DNA from: SZUA-442 sp035461905 | GTDB lineage: Bacteria > Actinomycetota > Acidimicrobiia > Spongiisociales > UBA5794 | Length of the DNA: 21,903 nt | Reading direction: 5' to 3' | NCBI GenBank assembly: GCA_035461905.1 | Contig: DATHUV010000008.1 | Coordinates: forward strand, 1 to 21,903 | Program-made: the position numbers and the translations under genes | Notes under the pieces: model-generated | Seen by the model: only the letters and a program-made list of their open reading frames with translations | The model's database searches: none | Told to the model about the DNA's origin: nothing | Part shown: positions 1-7,527 of the stretch, piece after piece | How the letters are laid out: every line of letters begins with the position of its first letter | How positions within the stretch are numbered: the first letter of the stretch is position 1

Positions 1-85
1 ACCGGTGTAGAACCAAGCGCGGGCGGCGAATACTTCACGATTGTCGCTGCACGCGCAACGCTACACAATGCAATGACTTAGCGAA

Positions 86-159
86 TAGCAGGGGGGAGAC
101 TCGAACTCCCGACCTCACGATTATGAGTCGTGCGCTCTAACCGGCTGAGCTACCCTGCC
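86..159 (-). tRNA. tRNA-Met (CAU), elongator type
   Basis: A full cloverleaf of 74 nt reads on the minus strand. The acceptor stem GGCAGGG (153-159) pairs with CCCTGCT (87-93), with a terminal G-U pair. The D-arm begins TAGCTCAG. The anticodon stem CACGA/TCGTG holds loop CTCATAA, giving anticodon CAU. The T-arm GGGAG/CTCCC holds loop TTCGAGT. The discriminator is A, and CCA is not encoded. A CAU anticodon could also be tRNA-Ile2 (lysidine-modified), but the D-loop GGTTAGAGC and overall layout resemble elongator Met more. Confidence 0.93.
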
Positions 160-186
160 CCAATTCACACGTCGTTCCCGGGACGC

Positions 187-215
187 AAACGGCCGGCCCA
201 GGAAAGGACCGGCCG
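187..215 (-). terminator. Hairpin terminator between the two tRNA genes
   Basis: On the minus strand, CGGCCGG plus TCC pairs with GGG plus CCGGCCG. This gives a stem of about 10 bp (one T-G wobble) closing a 6-nt TTTCCT loop, followed directly by TTT. It starts 12 nt after the end of the initiator tRNA. The geometry fits an intrinsic terminator with a short T-run, as is common in high-GC genomes, so the downstream tRNA may depend on read-through or on its own promoter. Confidence 0.6.
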
Positions 216-226
216 AATGCAACCAG

Positions 227-300
<74 letters not shown>

Positions 301-312
301 TCGATGGCTGGG

Positions 313-342
313 AGTATACGCGCGAGGGCACTCTATTGCCCA
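313..342 (-). promoter_or_regulatory. Sigma70-type promoter of tRNA-fMet
   Basis: On the minus strand a -10 box TATACT (313-318) lies 12 nt before the mature tRNA 5' end. A -35-like TGGGCA (337-342, four of six matches to TTGACA) lies 18 nt further upstream. Transcription would start a few bases before the tRNA, leaving a short 5' leader for RNase P. Confidence 0.65.
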
Positions 343-356
343 GCCGTCCTCGCCGA

Positions 357-377
357 CGTGCTGGGCAGTCCAGCACG
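357..377 (-). terminator. Hairpin downstream of the metallo-hydrolase gene
   Basis: A perfect 8-bp inverted repeat CGTGCTGG / CCAGCACG with a 5-nt loop lies 25 nt past the stop codon of the minus-strand metallo-hydrolase gene. There is no T-tract after it, so it is a terminator-like hairpin only. It also lies just upstream of the initiator tRNA promoter, where it could insulate the two transcription units. Confidence 0.4.
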
Positions 378-402
378 GTTCAGGACCGCGACTTCGGTGG
401 CG

Positions 403-1533
403 TCAGAGGTCGAGGAGCGCTTCGTTCCACCACGCCGGGGGGGTCGGCCTCGGGTCGAGTGACGGACTGGACTTCGATGTCCCGTGCACGGGTGGTGGCG
501 CGTCGTTGACTTTCGCCTGGCGGGCGGTGACCGCCTCCCTCGTGACGTTGTAGACCGTCAGGTCCTGGGAGATCGTCACCGGGCCGGTGTACGACGCAGC
601 CAGCTCCTCGAATACGGTGTCCACACCGGGGGTCACGTCCAGGTGCCAGAGCGCCCCCATGCGTGGCTTCGTCATGTCGAGGATCTTGCCCAACTGCTCC
701 GGGATCGTGTGTGCGAGGCGCGTGATCTGGTTCGCTGTCTCCAGGGGAAGCCCCGTGGCCTGGGCATACACCGCAGGTGACTGGAAGCACTCATGAATCA
801 ACAGGTCCGCGCCGACCGCGGCTTCGACGACGTGCTTGCACGGGCGCGTGTCTCCCGAGAAGACGACCTTCAACCCGGCATACGTGATGCTGTAGCCGAC
901 GGCGCCGCTCAGGCCGTGGATGGCCGGGAAGCTGGAAATGGTGACGCCGTCGCGCTCGTAGATCGCCTCGGGTCGGTCGTACGGGATCTCGTGGGCTACC
1001 AAGTCGAACCCGGTGGTGGGACGAACGCCGCGCACGGAGGCCGCGTCCCATGCCATCGCCTTGCCCATGTGGTCGACGAAGGCAGCCAAGCCGAGCGTCG
1101 GGTCCTCGCTGGCGCCTCCCCAGATCTCGACCGGGTCGATTCGGCCGGCCTTCGCGAAGCTTCCCACGAGACCGGGTATGTCGCCGACGTGATCGGCGTG
1201 CAAGTGCGACAAGAACACCTTGGTCGTGGACTCCACGGGAAGCATCAACGACGAGAAGTTTGCCAGGGAACCGGAACCGAGGTCGAAGAAGAAGAAGTCC
1301 TTCCCGGGGTTGCCCACCTCGATCAACAGCGATCCAGACGCCTGACTCCGCCGAATCCATGGATCGCCACTGCCGAGCACCGTGACCCTGATCTCCCCGG
1401 GCGACAGGTCCTCGGCACCTGGCACATACATGGACGCCCGGTCATCCACTGGCACTCCAACAGCAGGGGTTCGTGTCAGCGGCAGCGATCCACCCAGGTA
1501 GGCGGGGGCGGGCAACGCATCCAGATCGGACAT
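403..1533 (-). CDS. RNase Z/AtsA-like MBL-fold metallo-hydrolase
   Basis: The 376-residue protein is a metallo-beta-lactamase-fold hydrolase. The dinuclear-metal motif HLHADH is at residues 110-115 (His110, His112, Asp114, His115). Further likely ligands are His206 (FPAIHG), Asp228 (FSGDTR), and His247, His275 or His297 (ALWHLD). The layout is that of the RNase Z/arylsulfatase AtsA branch rather than true beta-lactamases. From memory it resembles a proteobacterial family annotated as GntH-like hydrolases; this is not verified and no guanitoxin genes are present. The ATG at 1533 was chosen because GAGGAG lies 7 nt upstream; an in-frame start 42 nt earlier lacks this. No signal peptide is evident. 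The last 30 or so residues are Pro/Ser-rich and look disordered. The substrate is unknown. Confidence 0.9.
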   Translation of the reverse strand: MSDLDALPAPAYLGGSLPLTRTPAVGVPVDDRASMYVPGAEDLSPGEIRVTVLGSGDPWIRRSQASGSLLIEVGNPGKDFFFFDLGSGSLANFSSLMLPVESTTKVFLSHLHADHVGDIPGLVGSFAKAGRIDPVEIWGGASEDPTLGLAAFVDHMGKAMAWDAASVRGVRPTTGFDLVAHEIPYDRPEAIYERDGVTISSFPAIHGLSGAVGYSITYAGLKVVFSGDTRPCKHVVEAAVGADLLIHECFQSPAVYAQATGLPLETANQITRLAHTIPEQLGKILDMTKPRMGALWHLDVTPGVDTVFEELAASYTGPVTISQDLTVYNVTREAVTARQAKVNDAPPPVHGTSKSSPSLDPRPTPPAWWNEALLDL

Positions 1534-1540
1534 GGGCGGT

Positions 1541-1546
1541 CTCCTC
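1541..1546 (-). promoter_or_regulatory. Shine-Dalgarno fixing the metallo-hydrolase start
   Basis: GAGGAG on the minus strand, 7 nt before the ATG at 1533. It decides for this start over the upstream in-frame codon at 1575. Confidence 0.75.
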
Positions 1547-1833
1547 TTGCTCGGCAGGTCGCGAACGACCCTCACTGATCAGATCGCCGTCGGCACCCGC
1601 GATCACCGTCGAGTTCCGGTTACGGCGCAACCATTCTCATCGCGATCGTGCAGCCACCCGGCCCACCCCGCATCATCCGTTCGGGACTAGATCCGACGGC
1701 GGTCCGCAGGGCAAAGCCACACTGAATGACGGAGTTCGTCGGCCTCGTCCCCGGCACGATCTGGGGCTATCCGGAAAGCCGGGTACCATGGGCGTGGCAA
1801 GTCGGGAAGTCTGGTCGACGTCATCCACGCATC

Positions 1834-1837
1834 GGAG
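1834..1837 (+). promoter_or_regulatory. Shine-Dalgarno fixing the ATPase start
   Basis: GGAG, 5 nt before the ATG at 1843. The reading frame is open to an ATG at 1726, but the 39 extra residues are unlike a P-type ATPase N terminus and that ATG has no such site. Confidence 0.6.
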
Positions 1838-1842
1838 CGGTG

Positions 1843-4536
1843 ATGCCTTCCATGACAGGGGACCCGGTCGAGATGATCATCGATCAGCCTCGCTGGCACA
1901 CACTCCCCGTCCCTGATGTCGAGGACCGACTCCGCACCAGCCGACATGGGCTCAGCATCGACGAGGCGGCGGCCAGGCTCGAACACTTCGGCCCCAACGA
2001 GCTCGAGGGGGAACCACCTCCGACCGCCATCGCGGTGTTCGTACGGCAGTTCAAGAGCCCATTGATCGCCATTCTCGTGGTGGCGGCCGTCGTAACCGCC
2101 CTTTTGGATGAGTGGATCGACACGTGGGTGATCACCGCCGTCCTCCTCCTCAACGCGATCATCGGATTCGCCCAGGAGCGGCGGGCCGAGGAGTCGGTGC
2201 GTGCCCTGCAATCCCTGGCCGCCCCCCAGGCACGGGTGATTCGGAACGGGCACGAGCGCCACATCGAGGGTCGGGACCTCGTACCGGGAGACCTCGTCCT
2301 CCTCGAGAGCGGTGCGCGTGTCCCTGCCGACCTGCGGCTCATTCATGTCAATGCGCTCCGGATCGACGAGTCGCTTCTCACCGGTGAGTCGCTTCCGGTC
2401 ACGAAGCAGGCAGAACCGCTCGGCGACGAGGACACGCCTCTCGCCGACAGAAGACCGATGGTGTATGCGGGCTCTGTGGTGACATCGGGCCGCGGGCGCG
2501 GATACGTCACCGCGACGGGTGCCACCAGCCAGCTCGGAGCGATAGCGGAACTCATGCGGGGCGAGAAGTCCCCCCAGAGCCCCCTCCAGATCCGAATGAC
2601 CCGGCTCGCGCACCTCATCGGCCTCATCATCGTCGCCGCATCACTCGGTACGTTCATCATCGGGATCCTCGCCAACCAGCCGCCCTCCGTCATGCTCAGG
2701 TTCGCGGTTGCCATGGCGGTCAGTGCGATTCCCGAGGGACTTCCCGTCGTGCTCACCATCACCCTGGCCGTAGGGGTCCAGCGCATGGCGCACCGGCATG
2801 CTCTGGTCAGAAGGCTCGCCGCCGTCGAGACGCTGGGGAGTACCACCATCATCGGATCGGACAAGACCGGCACGCTCACCGAGAACCGGATGACCGTCCA
2901 GACCATCTGGGCTGGCACCGACTGGTGGACGATCGATGGTTCGCCCACCTCGACGTCGTTGATGGCAGACACTGGGCCACTTCGGCGCGTACTCCTCGCA
3001 GGGGTCCTGGCGAACGAGGCGGAGCTGTATATCGAGGACGGCACCGAGCACACAGCCGGAGACCCGACCGAGGCGGCACTGCTGGTCGCAGCGGCTCGCT
3101 GCGGGCTCGAGCCCATCCTCGTCAGGGATCGGTACGAAACGATCGCGGAGATCCCCTTCGAGTCCGAACGCGGATACTCGGCAACGATCGGCACTTTCGA
3201 GGGGAAGACCGCGATGTTCGTCAAAGGGGCGCCCGAGCGCATCGTCGGGATGTCATCCCGGATGCTCGGCCCCGAGGGTGTCGAGAGCATGGATCCCGAG
3301 GCAGTCCTCGAAGCAGCCGATCGCATGGCCGCCGATGGGTTGCGAGTCCTTGCGATGGCAGACATGGAGGTCGAGGATCCAGATCCGAGCCGAGCCGAGA
3401 CCCTGGTCGACGTCGGTGGGCTGACGCTCCTCGGCCTCCAGGGGATGCTCGATCCGCCAAGGGCGGGAGTCGCCGAGGCAGTAGAGGGATGCAGGCACTC
3501 CGGCATCCGGCCGCTCATGATCACCGGTGATCACGCTGCGACAGCACTGGCGATCGCCGAGCGCCTCGGTATCGCGGATCACGGTTCCAAGGCCCTTACC
3601 GGAAGCGACATCGACGAGATGTCCGATGCGGACCTCGCCGAAGCGGTCACGCAAGTGTCGGTGTTCGCCCGGATGACCCCTGAGCACAAGCTGCGCATCG
3701 TCCAGGCCCTGCGCGGTATCGGCGAGGTGGTCGCCGTGACTGGGGACGGGGTCAACGACGCCCCTGCGCTGAGGGCGGCCGACATCGGGATCGCCATGGG
3801 AAGGGACGGCACCGATGTCGCTCGGGAGGCATCCGACATGGTCCTCACTGACGACAACTTCACGAGTATCTACGCCGCGGTCCACGAGGGGCGGGTCGTT
3901 TTCGACAACGTGCGCAAGGTCACGTTCTTCCTGCTGTCGACCGGCGCAGCGGGGATCGTGGCCCTCACGTCCGGGCTCGTGCTCGGGTGGCCGTTGATCA
4001 TGCTGCCGACGCAGATCCTCTGGCTCAACCTCGTCACCAACGGGGTCCAGGACGTCGCGATGGCATTCGAACCCGCCGAACCCGGGGTGCTCGATCGGTC
4101 GCCGCGTCCGGTCCGTGAGGGCGTCATGAGCCAGCTGCTGTGGAAACGCACCGTCCTCGTCGGCATTGTCATGGCGCTTGGAACGCTCGCGATGTTCCGT
4201 TGGGAGTTCGACACGACCGGGTCCGTGGAGGCGGCTCGGACGGCGGCGTTGACCACCATGGTCCTGTTCCAGGCGTTCCACATCGGCAACGTGCGGTCTG
4301 AGACGATCTCGGCGTTTCGTGTCCCATTGCTCTCGAATCGGTTCCTGATTGCGGCGGTTGCCGTGTCCCTGACGATCCACGCGGCAGCGCTCCAACTGCC
4401 CTTCACGCAGTTCATCCTGTCGGTCGAGCCGATCGGCATCGACGCGTGGCTCCGGAGCATCGCCATCGCGTCGACGGTCATCGTCGCAGGCGAACTCCAC
4501 AAGGCATGGGAGCGCCGCCGTTCTCCGGCAACGTGA
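1843..4536 (+). CDS. P2-type (HAD-IC) cation-transporting ATPase
   Basis: An 897-residue integral membrane pump with the full P-type ATPase set: actuator motif TGES (180-183), M4 motif PEGLP (297-301), phosphorylation loop DKTGTLT with Asp340 as the aspartyl-phosphate site, and hinge motif TGDGVNDAP (633-641). An N-terminal cation-ATPase domain comes first, and about ten membrane segments are expected. Length and order match SERCA/PMR1-like P2A pumps. However, residues at the SERCA ion sites differ: M5 positions 701 and 704 are Gly (SERCA Asn768, Glu771) and M6 Asn733 replaces Asp800 within NLVTNG. Glu298 of PEGLP and Asn729 are retained. The class is certain, but the ion cannot be named as Ca2+ from this. 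It converges on the UPF0182 gene with a 39-bp gap. Confidence 0.95.
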   Translation: MPSMTGDPVEMIIDQPRWHTLPVPDVEDRLRTSRHGLSIDEAAARLEHFGPNELEGEPPPTAIAVFVRQFKSPLIAILVVAAVVTALLDEWIDTWVITAVLLLNAIIGFAQERRAEESVRALQSLAAPQARVIRNGHERHIEGRDLVPGDLVLLESGARVPADLRLIHVNALRIDESLLTGESLPVTKQAEPLGDEDTPLADRRPMVYAGSVVTSGRGRGYVTATGATSQLGAIAELMRGEKSPQSPLQIRMTRLAHLIGLIIVAASLGTFIIGILANQPPSVMLRFAVAMAVSAIPEGLPVVLTITLAVGVQRMAHRHALVRRLAAVETLGSTTIIGSDKTGTLTENRMTVQTIWAGTDWWTIDGSPTSTSLMADTGPLRRVLLAGVLANEAELYIEDGTEHTAGDPTEAALLVAAARCGLEPILVRDRYETIAEIPFESERGYSATIGTFEGKTAMFVKGAPERIVGMSSRMLGPEGVESMDPEAVLEAADRMAADGLRVLAMADMEVEDPDPSRAETLVDVGGLTLLGLQGMLDPPRAGVAEAVEGCRHSGIRPLMITGDHAATALAIAERLGIADHGSKALTGSDIDEMSDADLAEAVTQVSVFARMTPEHKLRIVQALRGIGEVVAVTGDGVNDAPALRAADIGIAMGRDGTDVAREASDMVLTDDNFTSIYAAVHEGRVVFDNVRKVTFFLLSTGAAGIVALTSGLVLGWPLIMLPTQILWLNLVTNGVQDVAMAFEPAEPGVLDRSPRPVREGVMSQLLWKRTVLVGIVMALGTLAMFRWEFDTTGSVEAARTAALTTMVLFQAFHIGNVRSETISAFRVPLLSNRFLIAAVAVSLTIHAAALQLPFTQFILSVEPIGIDAWLRSIAIASTVIVAGELHKAWERRRSPAT

Positions 4537-4575
4537 GGTGAGACAGCTGCCAGCGGATGGGAGCAGTGAACCGAG

Positions 4576-7488
4576 CTACCTCGAGAGGCTCGTGGACTCA
4601 CCGGTGGGTGGAGCGGTGCCCGCCTCGAGGATGAGGCGGTTCGCCTCCTCGATGTAGCCGCTGGCCTCCTGGACCTTCTCCTGGTAGAGACCGAGATCGC
4701 CCGAGCGCAGGGCGGCGTCGGCCTCGGCGAGGGCGTCCTCGGCGAGCTGGAGCAGCTCGGCGACTCGTTCCTCGACGGGTCCGTCTGGCGGCTCGGTCGG
4801 CGGCTCCGGCGTCTCGCCATTGCCGTCGTCGGGATCATCTGGCTGAATGACCGGAGTTCCGAACAGGGCGAGCAGGACTTCCTCGAGTGACTCACCGATC
4901 TCGATCCTGCTGTTGAACGACGCAACGACCCGCTTGAACTGCGGAATACCAGAACCGCCCGTGTCTGCCGCCAGGTAGATCGGTTGGACGAACAGCAACG
5001 AGTCCTCGATCGGAACGACGAGCATGTTCCCGCGGATGACCTCTGATCCCTCCTGGCCAAGCAGGGTGAACTCGACGGACACGTCCGGATCCTGATCGAT
5101 GAAGTCGCCCACCTGGCCCGGTCCGTCGATCTGGCGATCACGCGGCATTCCGTACTCGATGATGTCGCCGTACTCCTCGAGCGGACCACTCTTGGCGACC
5201 ACGAACGCCGACATGTTCGGCCGATCGAGAGGTGTGAACGGCTGCATCAACAGGAAGGACAGGTCATCCTCCTCGGGCAATTCCATCAGGAGGTAGTAGG
5301 GCAGCATCGGAGGAGTTGCGAATGACGCCCTTAGGGGAGGCCTTTCCGAGGTCGCAGGGTTGCGTGCGATCTGCCACGGATCGTTCCGCTGGAAGAGGTC
5401 GACGGGGTTGGTCATGTGATACAGCTGGTAGACGTCAGTCTGCATCCGGAACAGGTCCTCCGGATACCGGATGTGACCCACAAGCCCCTCGGGGAACTCG
5501 GTGAGTGGCTTGAACACACCGGGGAAGATCTTCTGGTTCACACGGATGATCGGGTCGTCGGGATCAACGACGTACATGTCGATGGTGCCGTCGTATGCGT
5601 CGATGACGGCCTTGACCGAGTTCCTGATGTAGTTGAAGCTGCCGGGGAGGGGTGATCCCTGATCGAGGCGCGGCGTGCCTGCAGGTTCGGAGTACGGGAA
5701 ACGGCTCGAGACCGTGTACAGGTCCATCATCCAGACGAGCCTGCCTTCGGTCACAACCATGTACGGATCGTTGTCGGCATACAGGAAGGGCGCAACCTGG
5801 GCGATCCGATCCTGGATGTTCCGATGGAGCAGCACCCGCGAATCCGAGCGGACCTGGCCCGAGATGAGGGTGTTGAGGTCGCCGAAGCGGAGCGCCCAAA
5901 TGGCCCGATTGAAGAAGTTCCCGACGGCGACGCCGCCCTCGCCGTCGTAGGAGTTCGTCGTCGCCTCCGCGGTGTCCTCTGGACCGCGTGGGAGGTCGAC
6001 CTCACCCTGGTTCGAGCCGACGATGAGGAAGTCACGTACCGCATCGTCGGAGAAGTAGATGCGGGGTTGGGTGACATCGAGGATCGGGTCGCCCGAGAGG
6101 TTCGAGGGTGGAAGATCCTTGGCGAGGAACTCCGGCAACCCGTCGGAGGTCACGTCGCGTGCAGGGCTCAACACGGCGCCGAGTCCGTGTGTGTACACGA
6201 GGCGTTCGTTCACCCAGCCCGCGCCCGGAATGTTGGCTTCCTCGAGGGTCCGAGCGGCTGTCATCACCTGCTTGAGCTCTCCGTTGATCACATACCGGTC
6301 GACGTCGACGTCGTTGAACGTGTAGTACGTCTTGATGTTCTGGAGCTCGGGGTACGTCGCCTGGAGGACCCCTGGATCCCATAAGCGGACGTTCTCGATC
6401 GTCGGGGCATTCGCCTCGACCTGCGCGGCGGTGAGCTCCGGCGACGCGTTGAACCTGCGGACCTCGACCTCGTCGAGGCCGAACGCATAGCGGGTGAAAT
6501 CGAGGTTGTGCTGGACGAACTCCGTCTCCCGTTCGATCTCGTTCGGCTCGACCGAGAACCGCTGCACGAGGGCCGGGTAGATGCCACCGACGCCGATCGA
6601 CGTGACCAACCAGATCCCGAGCGCGACCGCCGGCAACGCCCAACCACGGAAGCGGACGTTCACGAGGAGGATGACTGCAGAGACGATCGAGATGAAGATG
6701 AGGAGGTTGAGTGCAGGGACCTGCGCATTCACGTCGGTGTAGCTCGCGCCGAAGACCTGGCCGCGTCCCGAGTAGAGGAGCTCCCACTTGTCGAACTGGT
6801 ACCCCACGGCCTTGAGGAGCGCCATCAACGCCACCAGAACCGAGATGTGGGCCTTCACTGCATCCGACGTACGCTGGCCGGGCGTGGCGATCTTGATCCC
6901 GCCGTTGAGGTAGTGGGCGGCGATGACGACGAGCGTGCCGACGAGGAGGAGCTGGAACGCCCATCCGAAGATGTCGCGGTACAGCGGGAGCGAGAACACG
7001 TATAGGGAGACGTCATTACCGAAGATGGGGTCGACGAGACCGAAGTCGACGGAGTTCCTCCACAACAGGAAGTCCTGCCACCACGCGGCAGCACCGAGCC
7101 CGATGAGGACACCGAAGAACAGCGAGAACAACGTGCGAATGAGTGTCGCCCGTGGTTCGATCCACTCCTGGTATCGCTCGAGCAGCTCCTCGTCAGGTGC
7201 TCCGGTGATGGCACCGCTCCTCGGGGACAGCCTGTCGACGAGCCAAAGGTTGATCCAGAAGAACAGGAGCGCCACGAGCGCTGCGCCAAGAACGAGCCAG
7301 ACCCTCGTGAACGTGACAGTGCTCCACACGTTGGCGAACCCGCGCTCACGGAACCACTGATAGTCGGTGAACAGGGTGGCAAGCCACCTGCCGAAGACGA
7401 GGAGGATGAAGAACCCCCCGACGATGAACGACAGGATCCGACGGAACCCTGACCCTTGGCGGTAGTTGATCGGCTCTCGGTTGATCAC
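4576..7488 (-). CDS. UPF0182 family integral membrane protein
   Basis: A 970-residue protein of the UPF0182/COG1615 family, common in Actinobacteria and of unknown function. The N-terminal third (about residues 16-305) holds roughly seven hydrophobic segments. A large soluble region follows (about 335-870), probably outside the membrane. A Pro/Asp/Glu-rich linker then leads to a C-terminal Ala/Glu-rich helical pair (about 900-955) that looks like a coiled coil or helical hairpin. The start is GTG. There is no Shine-Dalgarno sequence, but a TAGAAT box ends 7 nt before the GTG, which suggests leaderless translation. The upstream neighbours are a DivIVA-like gene and a YlbL-like protease. In Mycobacterium tuberculosis a UPF0182 gene (Rv3193c) also lies beside a PDZ/YlbL-type gene (Rv3194c), which supports an envelope-related role. 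Confidence 0.93.
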   Translation of the reverse strand: MINREPINYRQGSGFRRILSFIVGGFFILLVFGRWLATLFTDYQWFRERGFANVWSTVTFTRVWLVLGAALVALLFFWINLWLVDRLSPRSGAITGAPDEELLERYQEWIEPRATLIRTLFSLFFGVLIGLGAAAWWQDFLLWRNSVDFGLVDPIFGNDVSLYVFSLPLYRDIFGWAFQLLLVGTLVVIAAHYLNGGIKIATPGQRTSDAVKAHISVLVALMALLKAVGYQFDKWELLYSGRGQVFGASYTDVNAQVPALNLLIFISIVSAVILLVNVRFRGWALPAVALGIWLVTSIGVGGIYPALVQRFSVEPNEIERETEFVQHNLDFTRYAFGLDEVEVRRFNASPELTAAQVEANAPTIENVRLWDPGVLQATYPELQNIKTYYTFNDVDVDRYVINGELKQVMTAARTLEEANIPGAGWVNERLVYTHGLGAVLSPARDVTSDGLPEFLAKDLPPSNLSGDPILDVTQPRIYFSDDAVRDFLIVGSNQGEVDLPRGPEDTAEATTNSYDGEGGVAVGNFFNRAIWALRFGDLNTLISGQVRSDSRVLLHRNIQDRIAQVAPFLYADNDPYMVVTEGRLVWMMDLYTVSSRFPYSEPAGTPRLDQGSPLPGSFNYIRNSVKAVIDAYDGTIDMYVVDPDDPIIRVNQKIFPGVFKPLTEFPEGLVGHIRYPEDLFRMQTDVYQLYHMTNPVDLFQRNDPWQIARNPATSERPPLRASFATPPMLPYYLLMELPEEDDLSFLLMQPFTPLDRPNMSAFVVAKSGPLEEYGDIIEYGMPRDRQIDGPGQVGDFIDQDPDVSVEFTLLGQEGSEVIRGNMLVVPIEDSLLFVQPIYLAADTGGSGIPQFKRVVASFNSRIEIGESLEEVLLALFGTPVIQPDDPDDGNGETPEPPTEPPDGPVEERVAELLQLAEDALAEADAALRSGDLGLYQEKVQEASGYIEEANRLILEAGTAPPTGESTSLSR

Positions 7489-7495
7489 CGAGACG

Positions 7496-7501
7496 ATTCT
7501 A
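7496..7501 (-). promoter_or_regulatory. Leaderless -10 box of the UPF0182 gene
   Basis: TAGAAT on the minus strand, 7 nt before the GTG start at 7488, with no purine-rich ribosome-binding site between. Transcription would begin at or next to the start codon. No good -35 box is seen. It lies in the 39-bp gap after the DivIVA-like gene, so the UPF0182 gene can probably be transcribed on its own. Confidence 0.55.
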
Positions 7502-7527
7502 TGGTGTTGGCGGGCTAGACACCCCGC

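Larger units (their letters stand above)
1534..1842. other. Divergent intergenic region, metallo-hydrolase / cation ATPase
   Basis: About 309 bp separate the two divergent genes. Apart from the two ribosome-binding sites at its ends I see no RNA gene, riboswitch or repeat. A TACCAT sequence near 1787 could be a -10 box for the ATPase but has no convincing -35 partner. Promoters for both genes must lie here but cannot be placed with confidence. Confidence 0.5.

Noticed and set aside
793..1578. A 261-codon open frame on the plus strand opposite the metallo-hydrolase
   Set aside because: The minus-strand gene has a complete MBL motif set and a good ribosome-binding site; the plus frame has neither.
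1726..1842. 39-residue N-terminal extension of the ATPase
   Set aside because: It does not look like a P-type ATPase N terminus, and a better ribosome-binding site precedes the ATG at 1843.
3253..4500. A 415-codon open frame on the minus strand
   Set aside because: It is antisense to the P-type ATPase, whose motifs are intact. The composition is Arg/Asp/His-rich with no recognisable domain.
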